A stretch of DNA of 64,000 bases from Bacillota bacterium (GTDB lineage Bacteria > Bacillota_E > JAJZYS01 > JAJYTV01), in NCBI GenBank assembly GCA_021845645.1, contig JAJZVM010000008.1, positions 65,467-129,466 on the forward strand, given 5' to 3'. Of this stretch, positions 7,156 through 15,659 are shown one piece after another; position 1 is the stretch's first letter, and each line of letters starts with the position of its first letter. Under the pieces are notes generated by a model that worked only from the letters and a program-made list of their open reading frames with translations, was not told the DNA's origin and did no database searches. A program made the position numbers and the translations under genes.

Positions 7156-9249
7156 GTGGCGGCGGCCAAGGGCCGGCACCGGGTCCGTCACGGCTTCGGC
7201 GGGCTTCGCTACCTGCTGGCGGCCCTGACGCTCTTCGTAGGTCTCATCGTCACCGCGGGACTCGGCGCCTTCCTCATGCCCCTGCCGGCCTCGGCCACCA
7301 TCGCCCCGACCCTGGTCTACGACCGGACGGGCCAGTTGATCGGCACGCTCTCGCCTGAGAGCCGCATCCCGGTCTCCTACAGCCAGTTGCCGCAGGACCT
7401 GCAGCAGGCGATCGTCGCGACGGAAGACCGGACGTTCTGGACCAACATCGGCGTGAACCCCACCTCGCTCCTGCGCGCCGCCCTCGTCGACCTGACCCAC
7501 GGCGGTGTCGTGGAAGGCGGCTCCACCTTGACGCAGGAGCTTGCGAAGAACCTCTTCCTGACGCAGGAACGCACCGTGTCGCGCAAGTTCGCGGAGCTCT
7601 TCCTCGCCCTGCGGCTCACGGCGACCTTCCCGAAGCGCGACATCCTCACCATGTACTTCAACACCGTCTACTTCGGAGAGGGCGCCTGGGGTGTCGGCGA
7701 GGCCGCCCGCACCTATTTCGGCATCCCCGTCTCGCAGCTCGACCTCTCCCAGGCGGCCCTCCTGGCCGGGCTCGTCGCGGCGCCGAGCGCCTACGACCCG
7801 TACCATCAGCCGGGGCTCGCGCGCTCGCGCCGCGCCTGGGTGCTGCATCGCATGCAGGCCATGGGCTACATCACCAAAGGGCAGGAGGCGGCCGCCGCCG
7901 CCGAGCCCCTGAACCTCGCCTCCTCGGCCAGCTCGGCGCCGATCGCGCCATACGCCTTCGAGGCGGCCTTGCAGGAGCTGCAGGGCAAGGATCCGAGCCT
8001 GGCGCAGGACCTGCCGCTCGGCGGCTACAAGATCTACACGACCCTCGACCTGCATGACCAGCTCGCGGCGGACCAGGCGGTGGCCAACGCCATGCCGCCG
8101 GTGCAGAGCACCTGGCAAGGAGCTCCCGAGCCGGAAGGCGCCTTGGTCTCGCTCGACCCCCGCACCGGCGGCGTGCGGGCGCTCGTAGGCGGCCGCGACG
8201 CGACGACCGCCCCCTTCGACCGGGCCATCGACGCCTACCGCCTGGTGGGATCCACGTTCAAGCCGTTCCTCTACGCGACGCTGCTCGGCACGGGGCATTA
8301 CACGGCGGCGTCGATCATGAGCGACAGCCCCGTCTCGTTCGTCGGCGTCGACGGCCAGCGCTACCAGCCGCGCAACGCCGGCGGAGAGGTGGCGGGCCCC
8401 TTGCCGGTGCGCCGCGCGCTCGCCATCTCCGACAACGTCATCGCCATCAAATGGGCAGACATCGTCGGGCCGCCGGCCATCATCAAGACCGCGGAGGCGT
8501 TCGGCATCCCGGGGCCCCTGCCGAACAACCTGACGATCACGCTCGGCACGGCCTCGATCTCGCCGATCGAGATGGCGCAGGCCTACCAGGCGTTCGCGAA
8601 CGGCGGCGTCTGGCACGACGCGCACATCGTCGCCCGCGTCGTCGGCCCGTCGGGGAAGGTGGTCTACAGAGCGAGGGTGACGGCGCACAGGGCCGTCTCG
8701 CCGCAGATCGCCTTCGTCATGACGAAGCTGATGGAGGCCGTCTTCAACGCGGGCGGGACGGGCTACGGCCTGAGCCAGAACCTGAGCTTCCCGGTGGCCG
8801 GCAAGACCGGGACGACGAACAACCTCTACGACGGATGGTTCGCCGGCTATTCCTCGCGGCTCGTCACCGTGGTCTGGGTCGGCAACGACGAGCCGAACCA
8901 CCCGCTCACGGGCCAGGGGGCCGCAACGGCGGGACCGGTCTGGGCCGACTACATGGCGCTCGCGGAGAATAGCAACCCGCCGCCCGACTTCCAGCGCCCG
9001 CCGGGCGTTGTGCGCTCGCCGATGGCGACCCTGGACGGCATGCTGCCGAACGCGACGACGCCCTCATACTACGAGTGGTTTCTCAAGGGCACACAGCCCA
9101 GATCCGTGTCGCCGATCCAGTACACGGGGCCATGGACGCTCTGGCCGACGAACCCCGGCACCTGGTATTACGCCTACCACGGGCCGCAGGGCCACAATCC
9201 CCTGTGGGTGAAGCTGATGGGATTCCCAGCTGGGGCGGGCGGCGGCTAG
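7156..9249 (+). CDS. Class A penicillin-binding protein (glycosyltransferase/transpeptidase)
   Basis: This 697-residue bifunctional murein synthase polymerises lipid II and crosslinks peptides at the outer membrane face. A membrane anchor (YLLAALTLFVGLIVTAGLGAF) is followed by a GT51 domain with EDRTFW, GGSTLTQELAKNLFL and KRDILTMYFNTVYFGEG. The transpeptidase domain has S-x-x-K in VGSTFKPFLYATLL, S-x-N in ISDN and KTGTTN. All catalytic motifs are intact. The start is GTG 7156, six bases after GGAGGT, which lies in the hairpin at 7125-7155. The frame is open further upstream, but that part lacks homology and a ribosome binding site. Confidence 0.93.
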   Translation: MAAAKGRHRVRHGFGGLRYLLAALTLFVGLIVTAGLGAFLMPLPASATIAPTLVYDRTGQLIGTLSPESRIPVSYSQLPQDLQQAIVATEDRTFWTNIGVNPTSLLRAALVDLTHGGVVEGGSTLTQELAKNLFLTQERTVSRKFAELFLALRLTATFPKRDILTMYFNTVYFGEGAWGVGEAARTYFGIPVSQLDLSQAALLAGLVAAPSAYDPYHQPGLARSRRAWVLHRMQAMGYITKGQEAAAAAEPLNLASSASSAPIAPYAFEAALQELQGKDPSLAQDLPLGGYKIYTTLDLHDQLAADQAVANAMPPVQSTWQGAPEPEGALVSLDPRTGGVRALVGGRDATTAPFDRAIDAYRLVGSTFKPFLYATLLGTGHYTAASIMSDSPVSFVGVDGQRYQPRNAGGEVAGPLPVRRALAISDNVIAIKWADIVGPPAIIKTAEAFGIPGPLPNNLTITLGTASISPIEMAQAYQAFANGGVWHDAHIVARVVGPSGKVVYRARVTAHRAVSPQIAFVMTKLMEAVFNAGGTGYGLSQNLSFPVAGKTGTTNNLYDGWFAGYSSRLVTVVWVGNDEPNHPLTGQGAATAGPVWADYMALAENSNPPPDFQRPPGVVRSPMATLDGMLPNATTPSYYEWFLKGTQPRSVSPIQYTGPWTLWPTNPGTWYYAYHGPQGHNPLWVKLMGFPAGAGGG

Positions 9250-9273
9250 AGCCGACGGTGACCTGCAGGCTCC

Positions 9274-9837
9274 TCACCTTCTGGCGTTCACCGTGAACGT
9301 CCGACCGCGCCCGAACGTCCTCTCCACCGTGAAGCCGGCCGCCTCCAGGAGGGCCTTCACCTCGTGCATCGGGCGCGCATCGGGATCCCCGATCTGCTCC
9401 GTGACCGACATGAGCCCAAGGGGCCGCAGCACGCGGTGGAGCTCGGCAAGGCCCCGCCCGGGATCCGGCAGTTCGCCGAGCACCGCGACGAGGAACGCCG
9501 CGTCGAAGCTCCCCTCGCCCATCGGCAGCGCAAGCGCGTCCCCCTGCACGTACTCCACGTTGGCAAGGCCGCTCTGCGCGATGCGCTCTCGTGCCATCGC
9601 GAGCATCTCCCCTTGCACGTCCAGGAGCCACAGCGTTCCCTGGGGAATGCTCCTCGCGACCTCGACGCTGAAGTAGCCGGGACCCGGCCCCACCTCCAGC
9701 ACGACTGCGTCCTTCGGCAGCCCCAGACGCCGCACGAGGGCGGCGGGCGACAGGATGAGCCCGCGCAAGGGATGCACGAGATGCCTTGCATGGGTGTAGG
9801 GCATGGGTCCTGCCGTACGGGAGCGGTGATCCGGCAT
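9274..9837 (-). CDS. Class I SAM-dependent methyltransferase (type 11-like)
   Basis: The protein has 187 residues. Motif I VLEVGPGPGYFSVEVA binds S-adenosylmethionine, an acidic LLDVQGEM follows strand 2, and QGDALALPMGEGSFDAAFLV contains motifs II/III. The late helix ELHRVLRPLGLMSVTEQ fits Methyltransf_11 members. The substrate cannot be told. ATG 9837 has GGAGGAGG eight bases upstream. It is convergent with the PBP gene, with 24 bases between stop codons. Confidence 0.85.
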   Translation of the reverse strand: MPDHRSRTAGPMPYTHARHLVHPLRGLILSPAALVRRLGLPKDAVVLEVGPGPGYFSVEVARSIPQGTLWLLDVQGEMLAMARERIAQSGLANVEYVQGDALALPMGEGSFDAAFLVAVLGELPDPGRGLAELHRVLRPLGLMSVTEQIGDPDARPMHEVKALLEAAGFTVERTFGRGRTFTVNARR

Positions 9838-10012
9838 GTCTCAGACCTCCTCCGGCTCCAGTATCGCGAAATCTGCATGACGCGAATATTGGACCTGGGA
9901 TCGATGTGGGCACCCCGGGCGCTGATCACCACAAGGATGTCGGGGCGGCCCTGACCCCGCAAGGCTTTCGCGGGGCAGGTTTGCGTTGCGCCCAAGAGGC
10001 GCAGCCTGCAGA

Positions 10013-10049
10013 CAGGGCACCGCGATCCGCATGGGATCGCGGTGCCCTG
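10013..10049 (-). terminator. 16-bp perfect hairpin after fabH
   Basis: CAGGGCACCGCGATCC and its exact reverse complement flank the five-base loop GCATG, 34 bases after the fabH stop codon. There is no clear U-tract, so it could act as a factor-assisted or bidirectional terminator. The region 9838-10012 holds nothing else I can support. Confidence 0.6.
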
Positions 10050-10082
10050 CGCCATGGACCCGCCGGTCGCCGCCAAGCCCCT

Positions 10083-11072
10083 CTACCAGCGCAGCAGCGT
10101 CGCTCCCCAGGTGAGACCCGCGCCGAACGCCACCATCAGCACGACGTCGCCGGCCTTCAGCCTGCCGTTCTGCCTCGCCTCGGTGAGCGCCAGCGGGATC
10201 GACGCCGAGGACGTGTTGCCGTAGCGCTGCACGTTCGTGTAGACCTTCTCCATCGGCAGGCCGAGCTGCTCCGCGATGTAGGTGATGATGCGCAGGTTGG
10301 CCTGGTGCGGCACCAGGAGGTCGACGTCCTCGAGGCCGAGGCCCGAGTCCTCGAGTACCTGCTTTGCGATCGCGGCCATGTTGCGGGTCGCGTGCTTGAA
10401 CGTCTCGCGCCCGTTCATCTTGAAGTAGTGCATGCGCTCGTCCACCGTGCGGTGGCTCGCCGGGTTGCGCGAGCCACCCCCCGGGATGTAGAGGAGGTTG
10501 GCCTTCGTGCCGTCGCTCGCGACGCGGGTCGCGAGGATGCCGCTGTCGCTGTCGCCGGCGGGCCCGAGCACGACGGCGCCTGCGGAGTCCCCGAGGAGCA
10601 CGCAGGTGGCGCGATCGGTCCAGTCGAGGGTGCGCGAGAGCACCTCGCCGCCGATCAGGAGGACGCGCCGGTAGGCTCCGCCGCGGATCAGCCCCTGCAC
10701 GAGGTTCAGGCCGTAGAGGAAGCCCGTGCAGCCGGCGGCGATGTCGAAGGCGGCCGCGTTCTTGAGGCCGAGGTTCGCTTGGACGAAGCAGGCGGTCGCC
10801 GGGAACGGCATGTCGCCCGTGACCGACGCGCAGATCAGGAGGTCGATGTCGTCGGGCGAGAGGCCCGCGTCGGCGATGGCCCGCCTGCCGGCCTGCGTCG
10901 CGAGGTCCGAGGCGGCCTCGTCCTCGGCGGCGATGTGGCGCTCCGAAATGCCCGTGCGCTCGAGGATCCAGGCATCGCTCGTGTCCACCATCTTCTCGAG
11001 GTCGTGGTTCGTCAGCACCCGCTCCGGGGAGTAGGCCCCGATGCCAAGGATGCGTGCGCGCGTGGCTTCCAT
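10083..11072 (-). CDS. fabH: 3-oxoacyl-[ACP] synthase III
   Basis: FabH condenses acetyl-CoA or branched acyl-CoA with malonyl-ACP to start fatty acid synthesis. The catalytic triad is visible: Cys in DIAAGCTGFLYGL, His in LLVPHQANLRI and Asn in QRYGNTSSASIPLAL. The C-terminal GAGLTWGA is typical. I set the start at ATG 11072, ten bases after GGAGGT. A GTG at 11084 overlaps that ribosome binding site. The length is 329 residues. It follows the PAP2 phosphatase gene by one base, so the two are probably one transcript. Confidence 0.93.
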   Translation of the reverse strand: MEATRARILGIGAYSPERVLTNHDLEKMVDTSDAWILERTGISERHIAAEDEAASDLATQAGRRAIADAGLSPDDIDLLICASVTGDMPFPATACFVQANLGLKNAAAFDIAAGCTGFLYGLNLVQGLIRGGAYRRVLLIGGEVLSRTLDWTDRATCVLLGDSAGAVVLGPAGDSDSGILATRVASDGTKANLLYIPGGGSRNPASHRTVDERMHYFKMNGRETFKHATRNMAAIAKQVLEDSGLGLEDVDLLVPHQANLRIITYIAEQLGLPMEKVYTNVQRYGNTSSASIPLALTEARQNGRLKAGDVVLMVAFGAGLTWGATLLRW

Positions 11073-11073
11073 G

Positions 11074-11613
11074 TCAGACGGCACCTCCTGATTGGGATTC
11101 GCCCGGCATGAAGCGGGCGGCTAGGAAACGCGCGAGAGAGGCGAGCAGGATCCCGATGACGGCTCCGGCGACCACGTCGCTCGGCCAGTGGGCGCCAAGG
11201 TACAGGCGAGACCAGCCGACCGCCGCCGCGTAGACGTAGCCGAGGATCGTCCCCCGACGGCCCTGCCCGCCCCATGTGCCGGCGCCGGCGAACGCCGCGG
11301 CGCTGTGACCCGAAGGGAACGACGCGCCGCCAGGCACGGGCCCCAGCAGGATCGCGCGGCCGAGCACGAGGAAGGGGCGCGGGCGGCCGACGAGCGGCTT
11401 GAGGACGAGGTCCACCACGAGGAGGACCAGGAGCAGGGCGAGGAGGATCGTGACGCCGAGCCTGCGCCCATCCCCCCGGCGCAGGAGCAGCGCTGCCCCC
11501 AGAAGGAGCCAGACGCCACCGAAGGAGCCGATGGAGGTCAGGCCCATGGCCAGCGGCAAGAGCCAGTGCGGCTGGCCTGCGAAGAAGCGCAGAACCGTGA
11601 TGTCCGGGTGCAT
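11074..11613 (-). CDS. PAP2-family phosphatase, probable undecaprenyl-diphosphatase
   Basis: This is a polytopic membrane protein of about 179 residues with all three PAP2 signature motifs: KPLVGRPRP, FPSGHSAAAF and SRLYLGAHWPSDV. These include both catalytic histidines. Such proteins (BcrC/PgpB type) dephosphorylate undecaprenyl diphosphate or other lipid phosphates on the outer membrane face. The start ATG 11613 overlaps the transglycosylase stop (TGATG), indicating translational coupling. A GTG at 11628 is an alternative. Its place beside a GT51 transglycosylase fits lipid-carrier recycling during murein synthesis. Confidence 0.88.
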   Translation of the reverse strand: MHPDITVLRFFAGQPHWLLPLAMGLTSIGSFGGVWLLLGAALLLRRGDGRRLGVTILLALLLVLLVVDLVLKPLVGRPRPFLVLGRAILLGPVPGGASFPSGHSAAAFAGAGTWGGQGRRGTILGYVYAAAVGWSRLYLGAHWPSDVVAGAVIGILLASLARFLAARFMPGESQSGGAV

Positions 11614-12362
11614 CAGCGCAATCCCCACGGCGCCTTCAGCACCGCACGCCCCTGTGCCTGGGTGAGCGCTCCCGCCTGCTCCATCGCCGCCACCACCTGG
11701 GCCTGGCGCTGGGCTGCGGCCTTCGGGTCGGCGAGGGGATCGTAGTAGCTCGGAGCCTGGGGCAGACCGGCGAGAAGAGTGCTCTGGGCGAGGGTGAGCT
11801 CGGCGGGAGTCCGGCCGAAGTAGGTCTCGGATGCCGCGAAGATGCCGTAGGCGCCGTGGCCGAGATAGACCTGGTTCAGGTAGAGCGTCAGGATCTCCCG
11901 CTTCGGGTCGAGACGGGTGAGCGCGATGGCCAGGACCATCTCCTCAAGCTTGCGTGGCACCGTCTTCTGGTCGTTCAGCAGCTGGTCGCGCACCAGCTGC
12001 TGCGTCAGGGTGGACCCGCCCTCGACGAAGCGGCCGTACGCCATGTCGACGAGCACGGAGCGCGCGATGCCCTCGAAGCTCACCCCCGGGTTGCTCCAGA
12101 AAGTCCTGTCCTCCGTGGCGAGCAGCGCCGTCACAAGGCTCGGCGCCACATCGCGCAGCGGCACCCATCGGCTCTGGTGCAGGCTGAGCTCCTGGCGCAC
12201 CTTCTGCGGCAGGGCCCTCAGGTCGGGCAGGCGCAGGTAGGCATAGGTGCCCCCCGCGGCGAGGGCCACGACGGCTGCGAAGGCCAGGGTGAAGAGGATC
12301 GAGAGCCCCTTCCGCAGTCTCCCTACCGGACGCCTCTGCGTGGCGGGCGCGATGCCTTCCAC
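11613..12362 (-). CDS. Monofunctional peptidoglycan glycosyltransferase (GT51)
   Basis: About 249 residues: one transmembrane segment (ILFTLAFAAVVALAAGGTYAYL) followed by only the GT51 domain. The motifs are LLATEDRTFWSNPGVSF, FVEGGSTLTQQLVRDQLL, QKTVPRKLEEM and KREILTLYLNQVYLGHGAYG. The general base and acid glutamates are kept. No transpeptidase domain follows, so it is a monofunctional transglycosylase. The start is uncertain. GTG 12362 gives the expected family length, overlaps the upstream gene by 40 bases and lacks a convincing ribosome binding site. The frame upstream of this shows no homology. Confidence 0.88.
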   Translation of the reverse strand: MEGIAPATQRRPVGRLRKGLSILFTLAFAAVVALAAGGTYAYLRLPDLRALPQKVRQELSLHQSRWVPLRDVAPSLVTALLATEDRTFWSNPGVSFEGIARSVLVDMAYGRFVEGGSTLTQQLVRDQLLNDQKTVPRKLEEMVLAIALTRLDPKREILTLYLNQVYLGHGAYGIFAASETYFGRTPAELTLAQSTLLAGLPQAPSYYDPLADPKAAAQRQAQVVAAMEQAGALTQAQGRAVLKAPWGLR

Positions 12363-12913
12363 CCCCCAAGGTGCAAGAGGGCCTCCACCGGTCCCGCGAA
12401 GAGGCCCTGGGCCAGCAGCACGGCCACCGCCGAGCTGACGCCGAGGATCAGCGCCCCTACCTCGTCGCTCGGGAAGTAGAGGCCCGCGACCATCTCGCCG
12501 AGCGCCGCCAGGGCGGCGTAGGCGAAGCCGAGCACGACGGCGTCCTCCCCGGCGCCCCAGAGACCTGCCGCTGCCCCGAAGAGAAAGGCCCCGAGGCGGG
12601 ACGGAAAGGCCGACGACTGGGGCATCGCCACCAGGGCCCGGACGAGCCCGCCCGTCGCCGCGGGCGGACGCGCGATCGGGAAGGAACTCGCAAGCAGCGC
12701 CGCCAGGAGATACGCGAGCACCCCCGCAAAGAAGGCGTGGACGATCGCCCGACGCACCCGCTCGCCACGGCGCGGCCACAGGACGATGCCTGCGAGCAGA
12801 AGCAGCACCGCGCCGGCACCGGCCCACTGAGCCACGAGGATGGCGGCCGGGCCGAAGCCGAGCGCTACGGCCTCCGCCTGCAGCCAGTGCAATGGGTAGA
12901 TTTCAACGCCCAA
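12323..12913 (-). CDS. PAP2-superfamily membrane protein lacking catalytic residues
   Basis: This 196-residue polytopic protein aligns by eye with BcrC-type PAP2 phosphatases: ASSFPIARPPAAT in place of the K/R-P motif, SSAFPSRLGAFLFGAAAGLW in place of FPSDHT/FPSGHS, and EMVAGLYFPSDEVGALILG in place of SRxxxGxHxxxD. Both catalytic histidines and the motif-3 arginine are replaced while the fold-forming prolines and glycines remain. The start is TTG 12913, preceded by a weak AGCAGGTG. It overlaps the GT51 gene and probably shares its transcript. I infer a non-enzymatic partner or regulator of the intact PAP2 and transglycosylase. A pseudogene is less likely, because the frame is clean. Confidence 0.6.
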   Translation of the reverse strand: MGVEIYPLHWLQAEAVALGFGPAAILVAQWAGAGAVLLLLAGIVLWPRRGERVRRAIVHAFFAGVLAYLLAALLASSFPIARPPAATGGLVRALVAMPQSSAFPSRLGAFLFGAAAGLWGAGEDAVVLGFAYAALAALGEMVAGLYFPSDEVGALILGVSSAVAVLLAQGLFAGPVEALLHLGGWKASRPPRRGVR

Positions 12914-12949
12914 GTGCTATCACCTGCTCATAAGACATCGGTCGGCGGG

Positions 12950-13858
12950 TCAGACGGTATGCCGGAAGGCCTCAAGGTCGGCGAGCGTCGGCAGGGCGGC
13001 CTGCGCCCCCTTGCGCTGGGTGGCCGCCGCCCCGGCCGCCGCGGCGAACTGAGCCGCGGCGAAGGGGTCCCGGCCATGGCAGAACCCGTAGGCGAGCGCG
13101 CCGAGGAAGGCGTCGCCCGCCCCTGTCGTGTCGACGGGCTGCACCGCGGGCGCCGGCACCAGCCGCTCCTCCGCCGCCGTCACGACGAGGGCCCCTTGCG
13201 CGCCGAGCGTGATGAAGACGGCCTCGGGCCCGAGGGCGAGGAGCGCCCTGGCCGCGGCCGACGGATCGCGGCTGCCCGTGAGGATCTCCGCCTCGAGGCG
13301 GTTCGGCACGATCCAGTGCGAGAGGGCGAGGAGATCCGCCAGCTGCCGCCCTGGCGGCGAGGGGTTCAGCAGGACGAGCGCCCCCGCGGCGCGGGCGCGC
13401 CTCGCCGCGGCGACGGCCGCCTCGAGCGGCACCTCGAGCTGCAGCAGGAGCGCCCTGCAGGCGAAGACCGCGTCGGGCAGGGCCAGGATGCGCTCGGGCG
13501 AGAGCTCGGCGTTCGCGCCCTGGGCGACGGTGATCGCGTTCTCGCCGTCCGGCGTCAGGGAGATGGCGGCCATGCCGCTCATGCCCCGCACCGCGCCCAC
13601 CGTATCGGTCAGGACACCTTCGGCCTCGAGGCCTCGCCGCAGGGCTGTACCGACCGCGTCGTCGCCGACTAGCCCCGCCATCCGCACCCTGAGGCCGAGC
13701 CTGCGCGCCGCGACCGCCTGGTTCGCGCCCTTGCCTCCCGGCAGGAGCTCCCCGCCCCGCGCGAGGATCGTCTCGCCGGGCCTCGGCGCCGCCGCGACCT
13801 CGAGCATGAGGTCCATATTGATGCTGCCGACGACGAGCACGTCGCTGCCATCAGGCAT
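12950..13858 (-). CDS. rbsK: Ribokinase (PfkB family)
   Basis: The protein has 302 residues. PfkB signature 1 is in GELLPGGKGANQAVAARRLG and signature 2 is DTTGAGDAFLGALAYG, with the catalytic base Asp. The N-terminus VVGSINMDLMLEV is the ribokinase-type substrate-lid strand, and NPSPPGRQL and NRLEAEILTG are family features. It phosphorylates D-ribose, or a similar sugar, at O5 with ATP. The start overlaps the preceding gene by eight bases, so translation is coupled. No ribose transporter is nearby, so the sugar identity rests on family resemblance only. Confidence 0.88.
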   Translation of the reverse strand: MPDGSDVLVVGSINMDLMLEVAAAPRPGETILARGGELLPGGKGANQAVAARRLGLRVRMAGLVGDDAVGTALRRGLEAEGVLTDTVGAVRGMSGMAAISLTPDGENAITVAQGANAELSPERILALPDAVFACRALLLQLEVPLEAAVAAARRARAAGALVLLNPSPPGRQLADLLALSHWIVPNRLEAEILTGSRDPSAAARALLALGPEAVFITLGAQGALVVTAAEERLVPAPAVQPVDTTGAGDAFLGALAYGFCHGRDPFAAAQFAAAAGAAATQRKGAQAALPTLADLEAFRHTV

Positions 13859-14228
13859 CTTCGATGCCCCCTTCGCGCGCGCCGCTCTCCTTGGCCGCCT
13901 GCACAGCGCGGAAATATGCGGCGAGGCTGCGTCCCTCGCCCTCGGTCACCCGGAGAAAGGCCCGGCGCAAGGGGTCCAGGCGCAGGCCGTCCAGCTCGAG
14001 CGTCGGCTGTCCGCCCTCCTCGCGCCACAGCCCGCCGAGGCGGCGGACGATCGTCTCGCCGAGGTAAGCGCCGATCACCTCGGCCAGCATCTCCGGCTCC
14101 GCGGGCTGCGGCGCCACGTCCCGCCTGATCAGCGCGTCGAGCTGCTCGAGCGACGCCAGGGAGAAGTCGAGAAGGCCGCCATCCGCCTCGCGCGCGGCGC
14201 GCACCTGGATGAAGGCGAGCCCCTTCAT
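13851..14228 (-). CDS. Conserved hypothetical protein upstream of ribokinase
   Basis: About 125 residues, soluble and acidic. The core IGAYLGETIVRRLGGLWRE resembles a recurrent motif in small uncharacterised bacterial proteins in which a helix carries YLGE and a following Trp. The C-terminus is LAAYFRAVQAAKESG. I do not recognise a catalytic motif. ATG 14228 has GGAGA just upstream, and a TTG at 14246 is possible. It overlaps rbsK by eight bases. Confidence 0.6.
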   Translation of the reverse strand: MKGLAFIQVRAAREADGGLLDFSLASLEQLDALIRRDVAPQPAEPEMLAEVIGAYLGETIVRRLGGLWREEGGQPTLELDGLRLDPLRRAFLRVTEGEGRSLAAYFRAVQAAKESGAREGGIEDA

Positions 14229-14246
14229 GCGGTCTCCGATGTCCAA

Positions 14247-14572
14247 AGTGTACCCCCGTAGGCCTCTTGGCAGCGTAGTCCTCCCGGGCCCACGATTGCC
14301 CGAGTGCTCCCATCGTATCCACTCGCCGCGGCATGTGGCAACCTAGCCGGCGTAGTGCCCGCGTCCCGTGCCGGACCTGGTCGACGAGCGAAGGTGAACC
14401 CATGGCGCGCTCGCGCGACACGGCTAGCCTAGGCTGCATTCCGATCCTAAGTAACCCACGTTCGGGGAAGTACATGCAATTAACGCATAGGCAGGTAAGG
14501 AGCGGGCGGCAGTCAAATGCTAGGTGGCTTCAACCCCATCGACCGCTATACAACCGCAGGTGGAGGCGAGCC
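14247..14572. other. Intergenic region at the left edge of the accessory island
   Basis: About 326 bases between divergent genes. I see no coding sequence. A near-palindrome GCTAGCCTAGGCTGC lies around 14424. Base composition falls toward the right, which marks the passage into the accessory island. Confidence 0.3.
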
Positions 14573-15364
14573 ATGGTCGATCCCACTTTGGAGAGGGCTG
14601 CAGGGTTCGTCCGCCGCGCGGGAACCCCGTTCGAGCAGGCGCGTCTGGAGTATCTGCTGAGCGGTAGGTCGCTTGGGGCAAGCGTTGTTGCACTGCTGGC
14701 AGGCCAACGATCTAACGGTGGCTTCTTGCCGCCGTGGTCGCCCAACTACAGCAGCATCGACGCCACCTGCTTCCGCCTCGCGCAAGCCGAACAGGCCGGC
14801 CTCCATCCCGGTCATCCACTGCTTGAAGAGGCTGTAGCGTTTCTGGTCGGACGGCAGTCCGGCGACGGTTCTTGGCAGGAGGATGCTGAGCAGGCGAACT
14901 TCGCGCCGCGCTGGGCCATGCCGGGGAATCCCATGGCGCAGGCGTATCTGACGGCGAACGCCGGCCTTTGGGTTGCGCGCGCCGGGGTCGGCAGCGCCGG
15001 GCGCAAGGCAGCGGAATTTCTGAAACGAACACTCACGCAAGACGGATCGGTGCCGTCCTTTCTGCACGCCAACTGGCTTGCCGCGGCCCTGTTTTGGGCC
15101 ATGGATGACCGGGTGGCCGCCGAGAAGCTGATGTCATGCCTTTACGCGCGCATCTCGGACATCTCCGCGAGCGGCCTTGCCTGGCTGATCGTCAGCCTTT
15201 TCGCAGGCGGCGTCGATCCGGGGCATGCGCTGATCAGGAAAGCGCGAAGCGCACTGCTGCAAAGCCAGCGCGACGACGGCGCCTTCGCCAGCGAAGACGG
15301 TCCAACCCACGATGTCTACTCCACGCTGGAGGCCATTCACGCGCTCGTGGGCGAACCGCAGTAG
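14573..15364 (+). CDS. Terpenoid-cyclase/prenyltransferase-like alpha-alpha toroid protein
   Basis: The protein has 263 residues. Repeated QxxxGxW/F-type helices are visible: LAGQRSNGGFLPPWSP, LVGRQSGDGSWQEDAEQANF, LKRTLTQDGSVPSFLHANW and LLQSQRDDGAFASEDGPTHD. The last is the classic squalene-cyclase-like repeat ending in a DVYSTLEAIHAL helix. There is no DxDD or DCTAE catalytic motif, so cyclase activity is unlikely; many such short proteins have no known function. ATG 14573 has GGAGG six bases upstream. It stands alone at the start of a region with codon use unlike the neighbouring housekeeping genes. Confidence 0.7.
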   Translation: MVDPTLERAAGFVRRAGTPFEQARLEYLLSGRSLGASVVALLAGQRSNGGFLPPWSPNYSSIDATCFRLAQAEQAGLHPGHPLLEEAVAFLVGRQSGDGSWQEDAEQANFAPRWAMPGNPMAQAYLTANAGLWVARAGVGSAGRKAAEFLKRTLTQDGSVPSFLHANWLAAALFWAMDDRVAAEKLMSCLYARISDISASGLAWLIVSLFAGGVDPGHALIRKARSALLQSQRDDGAFASEDGPTHDVYSTLEAIHALVGEPQ

Positions 15365-15659
15365 AAATCCAAGATGCGATCCTCGTCGGGTCAGCCTATC
15401 GGGGTCGCTCCGCTCCTTTCGCTTGCGCAATGGAGTCCGAAGTCAAGTAGGACGGCGTCCACGTGGAGCAAGAACCCAAACATATGTTCATTGACGAGGT
15501 GGAACCTCACTTTGCTTGCAGCGTTCCGCTCGTTGGCGCACTGACACTGTCGCTGCTTGCCGTCCAGTCCGACGGAACAGAGACGTGCCCGAATTGAACA
15601 AGACGCCCGTCTTCAGCGGTTCCCTCGCCTCCAATGTCCTGATGCTTGTCCCGGCCAGA

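Noticed and set aside
7129..8901. A 590-codon minus-strand frame opposite the PBP gene
   Set aside because: The plus strand holds all PBP motifs. The minus reading is low-complexity and lacks a ribosome binding site.
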